Positions 23,364-37,340 of a DNA stretch of 64,000 nt are shown here, one piece after another. The position numbers and the translations under genes are program-made. The notes below the pieces were generated by a model that was not told where the DNA came from, did no database searches, and was given only the letters and a program-made list of their open reading frames with translations. The stretch comes from Tetrahymena elliotti 4EA (lineage: Eukaryota; Ciliophora; Oligohymenophorea; Hymenostomatida; Tetrahymenidae). The DNA lies in assembly GCA_000231825.2 (NCBI GenBank), contig JH720368.1, forward strand, positions 266,581 through 330,580. The letters are read 5' to 3'. How positions within the stretch are numbered: position 1 is the first letter of the stretch; every line of letters starts with the position of its first letter.

Positions 23364-26116
23364 TCATTTAGCTAAAGTTATTTCATCAAGAAAAACATCA
23401 AAATCTTAATCTTTTATTTCTATTATGGATGTCTCAAAATCATCTTATTTGTATTAGAGGTTAAGAGCTTTAGCAGCAGACTAGAATTTGAATGCAAAAT
23501 CACTATTATTTTAAATGGAAAAAATATTAATATTATTGACTTTAATATTATAAAAAATAATAATTTAATTTTAAGTACTTTTTAGTACTAGCAGAGTAAT
23601 GGTTTCCAACAACACCAATTATTGTTTAAGTCTATGTAATAGAGTTTTTAATACTTAAGACAATTGGCTTTATAGGTTGATTACTTTTTTACTTTTCTTT
23701 AAATATTCCCATCAAAAACAAAGCAAGCTTTTACAAAGAATAAGGATGCTAAAAGTATTAATTTTATGAGTATGTGTCGTTATTTAATCTTAAAAATCTG
23801 AAATCACTACATTAGGTTATCAAATCTCTATCAATAACAAATTTGGCTAATTTTTAATACAATTTGTATTAAATTATAATTTAATTTTTAAATATTTAGT
23901 TTATCCTAAATATATAAATAGATAATTTACCTTCATTTACCATAGCCTTTTAGAATTAAATAGCGATGTCAATACCTTTTAAAATTAAAACTGATTCTTT
24001 AGAAGATATTGTTTCATATGCCCACCAAAAATTCTTAATTCTATCAAAAATATCTTTTTCTTTATAATTTTTAGAGATTCCGTCTTCATTATTATCAGTA
24101 ACTTTATCTGTGGAAATGCTTTGCTTTATTTAATTTAATAAAATATTAATTTTAGACAAAATACTTAAATTTATGGTTCTAACTATTCAAATTAAATTCT
24201 AATATTACCCCAACCTTCAAAGGATCTTCAAATATGTTTTGTAATATTTATTTAGGGCATTCCAAAATAGCTGTTAAGCAATATACCATATCAGTAGAAG
24301 AGACTTATGTTTTTTCATCTATCTATCTAATAAATGAGTTGAATAGGACATTATATAATTTGTATTTAGTTGCAACACTGTGAATATTATCTTTTAATTT
24401 TTCCTTAAATTGTGTCTATATAATTAATATTTTTTATCAATTAATTGCTAATTTTTTAAATTAATTTATTATGATTTACTTTCATGAATTTATATTATTG
24501 CTTAGCTTCTTCCAATGGTATTCCCAATAAAGCTATTAATCTTGTTATTTTTTAATCTCCATTTTCATTCCAAATTTCAAGTTTAGTAGCAAAATAATTA
24601 GAATAATATATACTTTCATATAAATTCCAATTCCTTAAACAAATAAATCTATATCTAATTATTTATATTAATAAATCTATTAAATCTATTCACCACCATT
24701 CAAATTTAATATTACTCATTTGATGCTTCTATAAACCCAATATTTTTTTATCTTTATTCATTGGTAGTAGACTCATTCAAATCTTAACTGAATTCTATTA
24801 AAATATTATTTAAAAATTATTATTCCCAAATTCATAATAAATAAAAATCTCTTTATATTATTTATTTACCTGATTTTTATATATTAACTTTCTCTACTTC
24901 TATAACTAACTCTTCATACATCTAATCATACTATTGCTATGTAATTTTTCCATGGATTAAAAGATCTGTAGCACCTAAGATAGTATACCATAAATAATTA
25001 TTGTTTTCTTTATTAGCTTATTAGCATATTTTATACATAAGCATACTAGTGGCTTTACCATAATAAAAACCTTCATAATAATTCTCCATTTTTTCTGGAT
25101 TAAAAAAATTTTTATTTTTCTAAGATTGAAAACTTCTAAATTTTTACATTTATGCTATTCGATTTTTAGCTTCTTTTCCATTTTCTTTTCTTTAAGCTTT
25201 TTTTCACTTCTTCTTTTTCTTCTGTTTTTTTCTCTCCTATCTTTCTTTCCAAATTCTTCCTCTTCATCATCTTCATATGCTACATTTTTTCTTTTTTTAT
25301 CTGTTTTATTCTTTTACTTATTTTCACCATTTTCATCATACTCATCTTCCTCATCCTCAACTTCATATTCCTATAAATCATCATCATCTTCTTCACTATA
25401 ATCTTAATCTTCATTATCTTCATCTGACATATTTTCATCTTCCTCATCATGTGCTGTCATTTGTAATATATCATCTTCTCTTTCAGGACAGTTTTATTAA
25501 TTCTATGTTCCATCATCAATTATTACAATCTTTGATTTAATTTAAAAGATTAAAATTTAGAGTGTGATTTTAGACATTAAGCGAATATTTTAAAATAGAA
25601 ATAGTTAAGCTAAAAAGCAATTTAATCAATTACATTATTTTTGTCTGTAATATTATGATGATGAATTGGTCTATGATTATCAAAAATATATGCCTTAATT
25701 TTAGTTTTCTCAGTCACAAACCATTTTTAAGTAAGATCGAGAACACCACCACAATTAATAAATATCATACTTTATATCTATTTTATTTGCTAAATGTAAA
25801 AATCATTTTTACTTTGAAATATTTACACTTTCACTTGTTTAACACTCATCTATAGATGCTTCCAACTAGCTAAAACCTGTAACAGGTAAAACTTTATAAG
25901 CTATATTATCACTCTTAAGTAATCCCTTGATATTTTAATAATTTTTGCTAATTCCTACTAATTTTTAAGTATAATTTAATTTACTGTTAAAATTTTTAAA
26001 GAGCATAGAGAATCAGCATCAAATGCTACAAATATAAAGACTGTAACACAACCACTAATTGCCTTTTTTTATATTTTTTCGTAGCAATGAATTATAGATG
26101 TTTGATCAATCAACAT
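23364..26116 (-). CDS. CDC45: CDC45 replication initiation/helicase factor, about 680 aa
   Basis: Eleven phase-consistent exons: 26116-25985, 25925-25827, 25777-25634, 25529-25148, 25094-24870, 24794-24716, 24654-24480, 24415-24209, 24123-23931, 23846-23579 and 23502-23364. Family landmarks in order: VAFDADSLCSLKIL (DHH-like core); FINCGGVLDL; the linker IVIIDDG followed by a long Asp/Glu then Lys/Arg region; YYEGFYYGKATSMLMY; YTILGATDLLIHGKIT; RNWNLYESIYYSNYFATKL; LIALLGIPLEEAKQQYK; NFWWAYETI; IIGVVGNHY; and the C-terminal IIEIKDQDFDVFLDEI. CDC45 joins MCM2-7 and GINS to form the CMG replicative helicase in the nucleus. The DHH-like site is non-catalytic in eukaryotic CDC45 generally. Length is slightly above the human protein because of the acidic insert. 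Stop TGA is 23366-23364. Confidence 0.95.
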
Positions 26117-27354
26117 TTACCCTACTATTTGTTACTTATTTATTCTTATTAAACTAATAAAAAATTTATAAATTGTTTATTACAAATCTAAATTTATATT
26201 TTAACATTAATTGATAAAAAATGATTTGTTAGAATCTTACTAAGTTTTTAATAAATTAAGTTCGCAAATTGTAAATTTCAAAATTTAAGCGCTAATCAAT
26301 ATTTATAATTGTTATTCTTAATTTTTCCGCAAAAAAAAAAATTATTAGTAAATATTTAAAAGCTTAAAATTTTAATTAATTAAGATAACATTAGAATATA
26401 AATAAATGTTTTTAAGAAAAACAAATTTTGATCATTAATATAACGATAAATATTTAAAATTAAATTTCTTTACAATTTTAGGGATGAATACTAAACTAAA
26501 TTCTCTTTTTTAAAATTCATTTCTAAAATGAAATCTATTTTTTTTTATTCAGATTTTTAAATCATTAAAAACATTAACAATCAAGTTCTAATCTTTAGAT
26601 TATTATAATAATTTATTTGTTTAAACATTTTTTCAAAAATATTTGCTTTTTTATGATCTCATTTTGACTAAAAAATCTTTAACATTTGACATTTATATCA
26701 CAAAGAAAATTTAAAAATTCATTTTTTCTAATATCGAAAAATTAAAGAATATACTTGACATCAAAATAATAATTTCTACATTCAAATGATCATGCATACA
26801 AATTTGAATTAATTAATTAAACATAATTTATTTTTTCAGCATCAAACTGATAAATTTTCTGATTCATTTTTTTGTAATATTTTTAGAATCTAAACATTTT
26901 TCTTTCAATCAGTTATAATATTTAAAAGAACTCTAAGCTCTCATATGCAGTATATTAAAATTTTCATGAAATTTAAAGATATTAAATTAAGCTAAAGAAT
27001 AAAAAAAACTTTAAATATTAAAATTTATTTCATTTGACCTTTGAATATCTTATATTTTTAAAGAATAATTTATCATATTTTTCAACATTTTTGCTTTGTT
27101 TTAAGAAAAAAGAAATATTTTACCAAATAAATTAAAAAACAAAAATTTATTTTTAAATAGAAATCTAGTGATATGTTTTGTAATTATCCATAATCAATCA
27201 GAATTTAAATTACTTAAATTAGTAAATATATATATTGAATTCATCAATAATTTTATGTGGTAAGTTTTATATCTATTTTATACAGTAAAAAATTTGATTT
27301 AATAATATTCTTTTTAGTCATATTTATCTTAAAGATTTCTAAAAGTTTTACTTT
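26117..27354. other. Divergent intergenic region between CDC45 and CEP104-like genes
   Basis: 1.2 kb of AT-rich DNA that must contain both promoters. No RNA gene seen. Confidence 0.55.
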
Positions 27355-30300
27355 ATGTTAGCAAAAGAAGATTCATGGATTCCTTTCCATGTAGTGGCTT
27401 GCAATAGCGAGGAACATGGAACTCAAGCTGACTTACTTTCAATTTAATCCCATTAAAGTTAAAGGAGTTGGGAAAGTTCAAGAACTGGATCATTTCCTGT
27501 TGAATTAGTATTAAGATTTCATTATAGATCAGAGCTTCATCATGTTCTATTATGTTGCAAACCTGAAAAAGGAATCCCAGTTATTGAATTCTATATAGGT
27601 GATGGTTTGAATGGTGGATTTTTAGATGCAGAATATCGTTTAGCAGGGTAATTACTTAATATACTTATATTGATATTTTATTATGTTAGCACAATTAATT
27701 TTTTTAAAAGCAGAAATATAAAATGAAACAAGCACAAGCAGAGCTTATTTGCAATAGAATTATTTTAACCAAAAAATAAATGATTTTATTAATCCTAAAT
27801 CTTTTTATTTTTTTAAATAGAAAAGCAGAATTTATATAGAATTTACCTAAGCAAATAAAACTAATGGGGATAGGAAATTATTTAAAGATTCGTATACCCA
27901 AGCCAAGTGGTAGAAACCCATAAAACCCTTTTGGATAGGTTAGTTTATCAATTTTAAAAGTGTGGGGAAGATACACAAATTATATGTCAAAGATAAAAAA
28001 TGAAGAGTTATAACTTGTTGATGATAAAACAAATATTGATAAAATTTTAATTGGGATGGGAATTCCTGTTGATATGATTAATTGGTTTGATTAAGATGCT
28101 AGAATGTATGAGCATGCACCAATCGATGAAGATACTAGAATAACTCTTAATGACATGATAAAAATTAAGGATTTAGCTGTGAAATAAGAAGATTATGAAG
28201 GATTGAAGTCTCTTGCAGAAGATATAAAAATAGTTTTTGAAATAGGTAAAGAAATATGGTCTCTAAAAAGAGAAATCAATTTCTGTATTGCAAAAGAAGA
28301 TTTTCCAAGAGCTATGGAACTTAAAAAAAGATTAAAATCATTAGAAGGAAAAAGAGATGGTTATGATGCGCTTTACGAAACTTCAAGATATGTAAAAAGA
28401 TTGTTTTTATTAAATCTTAAATAACATGATGTTTATAAAAAAAAAAGGAAAATATGATTGTGCTAGAAAGGCCTACTACTGCTGATTATAATAGGGTATG
28501 GTTACACATTAATTACTTATAGGAAAAAAGAATCTAATTTATTTAAAATACAGATTATAGGAGCATTAGATGATGAAGAACGTAGAAGAGCTGACGAAAG
28601 AAGGAGATTAAGAGAATTAGAAGAAGCTGAAAGGTAAAGATTGCTTGATGAATTAAGAAGACAGCAAGAATTATTGAATAAATAGAATACTTAACAATCA
28701 GAACCAGAGCCTGAGCCTCCTAGAGAGCCTGTAAGTTTTTTTGTATTAAATAAGTAGAATTTTAATATATTATATTAAAGGTTGAAGATAAAGGGCCAGC
28801 ATGGTGGGAAAAGAATGGAAGCTAAGATCTGAAATTACTCAAAAAGAAAAAAGTCAAGAAAGAAAAAAAAGAAGAAGTAATTGATGTTAATTTCAAAAAT
28901 CCTTTAGCCTTTAATGAAGGTGATATAGATTTGGAAATGTACTTAAAACCTTTATTAGCTAATGCAGGTGAGAAGGTACCTGATATATCCAGTGAAATCC
29001 TTCGTAGATTATATCACTTAGGATATCTTTAAGTATTTGGTTCTAAATGTTGGTGTGCTATGTACTCTGAAAATTGGAGACACAGAGAAGCAGCAGCTTA
29101 GGCTGTTTTAAATTTTATTGAAATGCCTCTTCCAGAAAAATATTTAAATGGAAATTCAAAAAAACTATTTGGTGCTTGTATGGAAATGGCTAAAATCGCT
29201 TGTGAAGATAAAATTCTCCAAATTTATTTCATTGGTAAATTCATTTAAAAAAATAAAGAGAATATTGAATCTTTGTACAATTTTTATACCAATAGGTTTA
29301 AAAATTTTATCTACTGCTCTTGCCCCTCCTGTATGTGGTACAGATGTTTCTCCTAAGATGATAAATTAAGTGCTTAAGGAATTCACACCTATGCTAATAG
29401 AAAAAATTTCAGAATTAAACTTTAGATCAAGAGATATTTCTTTGCATACCCTTCTATCAATATATCGCCATCCCGTTGCTGAAATTGGGCAACTGATTAA
29501 TACATGTCTAGAAATTTGCATTGAAAATCCAAATTTTAGCTCACTTTATGTACCTCCTCAAAAGCAACCACATAGAATTATGATGGCAAGATTAGAAATT
29601 ATATTAAATATTTTATAAGAATCAGGATATGATGAAAGACAGTGGAATTGGGTAGATGTATTTAATTTTATGCTTTCTCCATGTCTTTTCCATCCTTCAA
29701 ATGAAATAAGAATGGTAGCTATAGAAATTATTGTAGCTTTATATCAATTGATTGGTAAATATTACAAATTCATTTAAATGAATAATTAAATATATTTATT
29801 TATTTCCAAAAGGTTAAGAAGTTAGAGATGCTGTTGATTAAATTGAAAACTTAAAACCCAACTTAGTTTAAATGATATATGAACGTCTTGACTCTGTTAA
29901 AGAAATTGCAGATTAAAATTAAGTAATCATTTTTCCTCCAATAAAATTAATAATTATAATCTTTTTGTAAAAATAAAGGCTAAAAGAGAAAATATTTTAT
30001 CACTTGTTAAAGAAATGGATCCAAGACTCGAATAAACACCCTAAGGAACCTACCGCCCTGGGTCAGATGGTTTTAATGAATTTGTTGACATGTAACAATA
30101 GTAATAGCAATTATAGTAGAGTCAATTTTAAAATAACTCAAATTTATCAAACAAACAAAATGACCTACTAAAAACTGTAGAATAAAAGCCTTTGTTTCCC
30201 AGTAATTAGCTTTTATAAAAATTGATTATTTATTTTAATGACATTTTCCTTAATTCATAGGTGTTGCACTTTTTGTTGATGGAATAAATAATATTTAAGA

Positions 30301-31031
30301 AAATAAATATGCTCATGCAGTTTTTCTAACCTAAATGCCAGGAGGAAATTTCTATACAACTAAGAAGTTAGATTAATTTACAAAAGTGTTTAGTAATTTA
30401 AATTGGGATGGATATCTTAATTCTCCACATTTCAAACCTGAGTATTATATTGCAAAAGAAAATCTAACTTAAAAATCTTACTTTATTTTAGAAGTTAAGC
30501 AAATAAATACAAGTAAACCTCAAGCTGTTTTTAAGACTATTGGATGGTCTGCAATACCTATGTATGAAGGTGATAGAAAAGTTGTAAGTGGTTCCTTTTA
30601 AGTGCCTTTATTTTAAGGAGAGGTTTCTCCATAAATTTTATAGGAAATGGTAAATAGAGTTCCTTGGGATGTTTTTGCTGAAAAATTAAGTGAAAAAAAG
30701 AACCCCCTGAAGTACTAGGAGTTTGTATCTATTTTACTTAGAATAGATTCTTCAGAGAATTTAGTAAATTTTGCATAATAATAGTATTTAAAAGTTTTAT
30801 TAACCATTTTTTTTTTATCTACAGGCTATTATGGGAAATTAATATTCTTTGGATAGTCTAGATTAAAGATATCTCCCACCAAATAAGTTCAAAAAATGGG
30901 TTTTAGATGTTGAGCTTGATGGAAAACTTTAAAAAGAAAAGAAAAAATTAAATTCTATTGTACCATCAAAATAAGATCCCTTACAATATAATTAGTTAAT
31001 TAACGAATAAATTAATTTAGCCTTTTAATGA
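27355..31031 (+). CDS. CEP104: CEP104/FAP256-like ciliary-tip protein with TOG-like repeats, about 1014 aa
   Basis: Ten exons: 27355-27647, 27821-28391, 28448-28495, 28554-28730, 28781-29234, 29296-29754, 29813-29922, 29979-30201, 30261-30763 and 30825-31031. All junctions keep phase; stop TGA 31029-31031. Residues 1-160 look like the CEP104 N-terminal jelly roll (IEFYIGDGLNGGFLDAEY, then IRIPKPSG). Residues about 225-290 are a coiled coil with UVR-like spacing (CIAKEDFPRAMELKKRL). A charged helix and Pro/Glu linker come next, then HEAT/TOG-like helices at about 400-720 (WRHREAAAQAVLNFIE, SRDISLHTLLSIYRHPVAEI, RMVAIEIIVALYQLIG). CEP104 caps ciliary microtubule ends. The last roughly 235 residues (VALFVDGINN..., IGWSAIPMYEGD, KKWVLDVELDGKL) form an unrecognised, possibly beta-rich domain. 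The CEP104 zinc-finger region is not seen. Confidence 0.82.
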
Positions 31032-31588
31032 ATTTATTAATGAAATGTAAATAGAAAATAAAATATATTCTCTAATTAACTGAGAGCAAATAAATGGAAT
31101 CAATCCATTTTTATAAAATTTATGTTATTTTAGTTAAAAATTAAATTTAATACAATTACCATTTCAAAAAAAAACCCCCTTACTAAAAAACTTTGAAACT
31201 TGTTGATTAAAAAAATTTCAAAAAAAAATATTTTAAAACTTTAGGTATTTAACTAGAATCATCATGTTATTTATATTTCTAATTTATAGCAAATTTTAAT
31301 TTTATTAAGCATAATAGATCTAAACCTAAGTTTTATTTCTTATTGTTTTGCACAATACATAAAACGTCTCCTCTTATTAAATGAATTTAATAGTGAGATG
31401 TAATTAGAAAACATATCTATTTTTTAGCTAATAAATTTAATCATTTTACTTTCATAAATTTAGTTCAGTTGAGTTTAAAAATAAACTAAATTTACAAAAA
31501 AATAATTTTAAAAATATTGAGATAAGTGGTACTTTATTTATAGCCGATAACAGCTATAAATATCATCAAATAAAATATAAATTTCACT
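31032..31588. other. Intergenic between convergent genes
   Basis: AT-rich; nothing recognised. Confidence 0.6.
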
Positions 31589-32828
31589 TCATCTTAAATA
31601 ATTTTTTATTAGAGATTAAATTTAAGTATAGTTTTTCATTTTTGCTAGAGGGGAATATTAGTTGAAATTAAAATCAACATCATATTCTTAGTCAAATAGT
31701 CTTTAAGGATTTTTGAAGTATATTCTACTTCTAGAAGTTTCATTGACATTCAAATTAGATATTTTATCAAGCAATTCCTTTTTGAGTTCTTAATCTTATT
31801 CAATAGCACATATTTTATCTAAATGATATTTGAAATCACCTAGTTATATCATTTTATATGTATTTAAAATTGCTTTAAAAAATCATCATTTTAAATTTTA
31901 AATACCTCCAACTGTAGCTGTGAATGGATATTCTTTTGATAAATCAGGATTTATTCTTGATGTGTTCTACATTCCTATGTATTAATTATGTTTGAATAAA
32001 CTAATTATAATTTTTATATTAAGATTTACCTATTAGATAAGGGAAAGAATAAGGATCTTAATCCATAGCATCTATTTGAGGGCTGTTTTAGTGACTCTTT
32101 AAAAAATTTTACAAATCTTCATATTTAAGAAAAGAAGAGAGGATATTTAGTATAATGAATTAAGGGGGAGCTAATAGTAATTATTTTTAGTAATACTTAT
32201 CTATACATTCTAAAGGATTCATCCACTCATATTAAACTCCTTCATGTTCATTTAAAATAATATTTTCATCATCCTATATGCTTGCCTTTTAGCCAGTTTT
32301 AATATATTAAAACCAATTTATCATGTTACTCTTTTCAATTAAGTGTAAGTAGAATACACAATCATATCTATGCTTTATTTAAGGAACAGTTATCAGTCTA
32401 ATGAAAGTTTAGAATTTATCTTAACTTAGTTCAGGTGGAATTATTCTAGTTAATGATTTAAAGTCATCATTTCTTAATCCCTTTTGCTTAAATTGAGCTA
32501 CTGCTTCTTTTATTGCATTTTCATTTAAAGTATTATTAGCAAAATATAATCCTATCTCTTCAAACGTTTCTCTTAAAGCACAATATAAGAATTTATTGCA
32601 TTACTAATTTTATTCAACTTGTATATCTTACTATTCTACTTAACCACCAGGGAAGGCATACATATCAGAAAAAGATCCTTTACTATGTCTTTTAAAAAAA
32701 AAGATATCATAATCAAAAGGACCTTTCTTCTAGCCATCTTTTCTAAATAGAATTAATGATGAAGATTTTTTAGGGATACTACCTACATTTGAATCTGTTT
32801 TTGTAGTAGAACTAAATTTAAATTTCAT
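31589..32828 (-). CDS. NUDT19-like Nudix hydrolase, 372 aa
   Basis: Exons 32828-32030, 31974-31906 and 31839-31589 on the minus strand, in phase; stop TGA 31591-31589. The Nudix signature is present but split by an insert. YAFPGGQVE (Gly61-Gly62) is followed after about 20 residues by CALRETFEEIG (residues 83-93), which supplies the RExxEE metal-binding helix. An insert at this place, and the CAxRETFEE wording, are typical of NUDT19/RP2-type CoA or nucleotide pyrophosphatases. A helical C-terminal half includes LNEHEGVQYEWMNPLE, also usual for that class. Likely reaction: hydrolysis of a nucleoside diphosphate-linked substrate such as acyl-CoA (family inference). No clear targeting signal is seen. 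Confidence 0.87.
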
Positions 32829-34023
32829 ATTCAGACAGTAAGCTAAATGTGTATCATGTAATTTCAATTATTTTTAGCATAATTTAATCATGTTACTTTT
32901 AATATTTTAACTTAAAAAATTGTTTTTATGATAGTCAATAATTCAAACCTAGAAATTTTTTATTTTAATAATCTAAGATAATACTAAAAAATTAAATTAA
33001 ATTTTTTGGCGTTTTATTTAATAGCATGTCTCATTTTTTTATTAATAAAAGATATTTGTTGCATCATTCTTCAGTAACTAACAAAAGCAGTATCTTTTCA
33101 TTTCAAACATAATAATTTTTCTAACAAACCTAAAAATTAAATAAAAAAAATATTTTTAATAAGAAAATCTTTTAATTTTAGGTAAAAAGAAATAAATTAT
33201 TTTTTTGAAATCTTTATTTTTACAATAAAATCTCTTAAATAAGATTTTGATGTTTAAAATGAAAGATTTTAATATCAAATAAATAAATAGATATTTAATT
33301 TTTTCAGCGAAAATCAAGAATATTTTTTTATTTTTAAAAAAAATTTATAATAGATGATCAATTAGTCTTAAAATTAGGAATTAAATTCAAAAAATTATTG
33401 TGTTTTTTTATATCTTCTTATTTTTTGGAAAAAAGAAATAATCCACCATTTTAAATCTCCATTTTTTAAATTAAATTTGTCATTGAGAATTATTTTTTAA
33501 AAGATATTTAATGTACATCCTAGAATAAAAATGATTTATTTTTCTAAATTAATCTAATTATTTTGAAATAATAAATCATAAATTAATATTAGTATAAATT
33601 GTAATTAAGATTCTTGTATTAGTTTACATAAATGTGTATGTTTAGAGTACAATATCAAAAATTTATTTCAAGAAAATTAAATTATTAAAAAATTTAATTT
33701 GCTGTTGAAAATAAAAGTAGAAAAATAAAAAAATGAATAATCGAATGGTTTTTAATTTACTACTTAAGAATACATAAATTAAATTTAATTATGCTCATCT
33801 ATTTTACGATTCTATTAAAATAATCACTGATTTGTGAGGTTATTGGGTTATTGTCAGGTGTTACTAAAAAAATAATTGTTTTTGCAATTAAGAATTATTT
33901 ATTTTTTAAAAGTATATTAACTATCATTTGTAATCAAAAAATTTATTTACTATAAATAAGCAAAAACTTCAAATCTTACAATTTTTTTAGAGTAATTCAT
34001 TTCAAGTCAAAAAAATAAAAAAT
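32829..34023. other. Divergent intergenic region, 1.2 kb
   Basis: AT-rich promoter region for the Nudix gene (leftward) and the CRAL-TRIO gene (rightward). No other feature seen. Confidence 0.55.
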
Positions 34024-35121
34024 ATGGCCAAATAAGTTAGTGAATTCAATCTCACTTAATAGGAGTCAGAACTCTTATAGCAACTTAAAGTTAAAGTTAA
34101 ATAAGACCCATTATAAACAGATATTTAAGCAGCATATCCAGGATAAAGTGAAGAAATTTTTTATAGTGATGATAGACTTGTTAGATTTTTATTTGCAAGA
34201 GATTTAAATGTAGATAAAGCTTCTAAAATGTGGTCTGATTGGGCCAAATGGTATGTTGAATAACGACCTGAAAAAATTACAAAAGAAGAAATATAAGAAG
34301 AAATAGATGCAAACAAAGCTTTTTGGTTTAAGCACGACAACAAGAAAAATCCTTGTCTGGTTGTTATGATTAAAAATCATATTCCTGTCTATGAAAAAAT
34401 TGAGCAATCAAGAAAATTTTTTTTATGGAGTATGGAAAGAGGTATTTAACTGGCTAGAAAAAATGGCACTCATAGACTCACAATCATTTGGGATGGAAAA
34501 GGGTTTTAAAGATCTTAGTTAAATTCGGCCTTTTTAGATTTTATTAAAGTAGTAGCAAAATCTTTACAAGATTATTATCCATGCAGATTGGCTGCAGTTT
34601 ATGTGACAGATCCAGATTTTCTCTTCAGATTAGGATATACATTAGTAAAGCCATTTTTAAGTAAAGTAATAACAAGTAAAGTACATCAAATACCTATGAA
34701 GGAATTAAATAAATATTTTGATCCTGATTGTATATTACCTGAGCATGGTGGAGATGCAAATTAAATTAGTCCTCTCTCTCCTGAGTATAATTAAGCCACC
34801 AGCCATAGAACAAATAATTTAAGTCATAGCTTTCATAATATTCCATAGTAATAAAATAACCATCTTAATCCTGAAAATTTTTAAAGCTATCAAGGAGCAA
34901 ATCATCACAGTCATGTTATGAACAATAGTTTTATGACTGAAGAATTTCATTCAATAGCTAATGATAGTAAAATATTCTTTGATCATTAAAGCATATCTCA
35001 CTTGAAATAAAATAAAAATGAAAATAACCACCAATAGTTTAATTAATAAGAAATATAGATTGAAGGTCCAGCAAACCAAAATAAATCACTGTGTTGTAAC
35101 AGTGATTGCTCTATCTTCTGA
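34024..35121 (+). CDS. CRAL-TRIO (Sec14-like) lipid-transfer protein, 365 aa
   Basis: A single intronless frame from ATG 34024 to TGA 35119-35121. The N-terminal helical region (CRAL-TRIO-N) carries DDRLVRFLFARDLNVDKA. The lipid-binding core follows at about residues 95-245, with LTIIWDGKGFQ, VVAKSLQDYYPCRLAAVYVT and LVKPFLSKVITSKVHQI ending in ILPEHGGD. Sec14-type proteins exchange phosphatidylinositol or other lipids between membranes. The tail is Asn/His/Ser-rich, and the protein ends CCNSDCSIF. The closing run of cysteines could be S-acylated; it is not a perfect CaaX box. The ATG is followed at once by the family region, and non-coding DNA lies upstream. Confidence 0.93.
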
Positions 35122-36930
35122 TCATATAATTTGACAAAAAACTTTGAATTTTTATACTAATAAATTAAATTACATTTCTTTTTAGAAATAATCAAAATAA
35201 TAATAATTAAAAAAGTAATATTTTAGAAAATAATTTACAGCAACTAATTCTACTAATTTCTTAAATTAAAAAACTTAATATTTTAAATTAAACTCAAAAG
35301 TTAAACTGTTATTGTATCCTAACAATTTTATATTATACTTGATTTTTGTTTTTAACTTGAACTAAGATTTAATTTGATCAAAGTTACTATTAATTTATTT
35401 TATCTTTTCCTGATTCGGTATTTTTCAATAAATCTGCATGAGATAATTCAAAGTGTTTTTAATTTCTTTTATTTTGGTTTGTTATTTTTGAATTAAAAGA
35501 ATGTTTATCCTTATTATTTTTAGAAAATTTTATTTTTTTGAATTAGCGAGTAAAAAATATTTTCACTTTTCAATATTTTTCATGTAAAGAATTTATTTCA
35601 CAATACTTATTTTAAATTGTTTTTATTTGTTTAATTTTCTATCCTCTTTATTTCACATAACAGTTTCTTATTCATTATTAATAGTATTTAAACTAATTAT
35701 GTTAAATTATACTTTTAAAATTTTTATTTTATTTCAACAATTCTAATTAAAAATAAAAAATATTTTCTTCCATGATAAATTTGGAAGTTAAAATTTTTAT
35801 CACTCTAAGTTAATATTCTTTAATAAGTTAAATTGTAATACTAAGTTTTAATTGGAAAATTGTATTTAAATTTTTGTATAATTAGCATTTTTTTGCATTA
35901 GATTTTAATTGTTTAAAACATTGAGCTAAGAATTTGAACATTTGGGTGTTATTCCTTCAAGCTTCCTTTTTGATGATTCATTTATTTATTTTCAAAAGTC
36001 TTAAATTGATTTTTTTTCAAAAATTGTGAACTAAAAAATGAAACTCTTTTTTAGATTTTTTTGAAGTTAAAAGTTTATAATATAAATTTCTGAACGTACA
36101 GATAAAGAGAGTTTATTTACTTTAAAATAAAATCTAATCTAAAAAAGATAAATCTTTTAAACAATTACTTTTTTTGAACAGAAACTTGATACATTTTTAG
36201 TATTTTTTATCAATAAAGAATAAGTAAAGCAAAAAATAAAATCAAAAAAATTCTAAAATAATTGAAAATTTAAAAAATTTCTTAGAGATACTAACTGTCG
36301 ACTTTCAATCTAGAATTTCTTTTTTAATGAATCATCCTTATTTCTCATAAAAATATAGCTTACTAAACATAAAATTTTAATGGATCAATAAATCCTAAGT
36401 TAAAGAAGTGCCTCAAAATTTAAGTTGATAAATAGGTGACATAAATTAGATTTAAATGATATAAAATTATATTTCAACTTAGTAGTTTTGCAAAATTAAA
36501 ATCAATATTTTTATATCTGTATCAATCATCTGCTTTTATATTCTTTTAAAAAAATATAAAGTGAATATTCTAAAATAAAAAAATGGTATATACTCATAAA
36601 ATATATTTATATTTTTACAGAATTAGTTATATCAAATAAAATGCGGGTTATTTAAAAAAAACAAATTATAATATCATTTTTGGAAAAGTATTATAATTTT
36701 TTAGAATTATTTTAATTAAAAACAAGATAAAAAATGCTTAATCTGCCATTTAATGAATGAATGTACAGTATTAATTATGATTGATCCTCTTTATATTTAT
36801 TCTTATCAAATCAAAAATTGTATTTATTCTTTTTATGTGCTTGAACAAAAATTATTTAAGTAAATATATATAGATTTTAACTACTTCTATCAACTTGTTA
36901 GATATTCCACAAATAGCTCTAAAAAAAATA
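35122..36930. other. Intergenic, 1.8 kb
   Basis: One of the longest gene-free stretches of the window. A/T tracts throughout; no RNA gene or repeat family recognised. Confidence 0.5.
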
Positions 36931-37340
36931 GAAAATGATTAATAAAGATTAAGTGACAGAAAAGCAGTCTCTACTTTCTGTAAGACCATAGAGTAAAATA
37001 TTATTTTTAATTAAGTTGAATTTTTTTCAGTCCATCAAAAAAAATCTACGAATTATTTTGCAAAACCAACGATGAAATATCTAACACACAAAATAATAAA
37101 AATAGATTATATCTAATTGTAGTAAGGTAATTCAAGCTCAAGATGCTGCTTGCAAACATAAGATACAAGAATTATTTGCTCTATGTAATTAAATGATTTA
37201 ATTTAGAAAAGCTAAGAACGAAATTATTAAAATAAAAAAGCTAAGGACCCTATCATGGCATAAAAGTTCTTTAATAAGATTGCGAAATAAAATGTGTGAT
37301 AAACTTTCTCAATAAAAACGACTCTAGCTAACATGAAGAA
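36931..37340 (+). other. Weak coding-like region, gene model unresolved
   Basis: Less AT-rich than its surroundings. An ATG near 36933 is followed by several open stretches in different frames. Frames containing KIYELFCKTNDEIS and IQAQDAACKHKIQELF look protein-like, with candidate GTAA donors and a TTTTTTTCAG acceptor at about 37030. I could not build one phase-consistent model to a TGA. It might be a small helical protein, or a missing upstream part of the exosome-like locus at 38.2 kb, but no motif supports either. Confidence 0.25.

Noticed and set aside
25126..25540. Two plus-strand Ser/Phe- or His/Leu-rich open frames
   Set aside because: They are antisense to the acidic/basic linker exon of CDC45, whose family motifs fix the minus strand.
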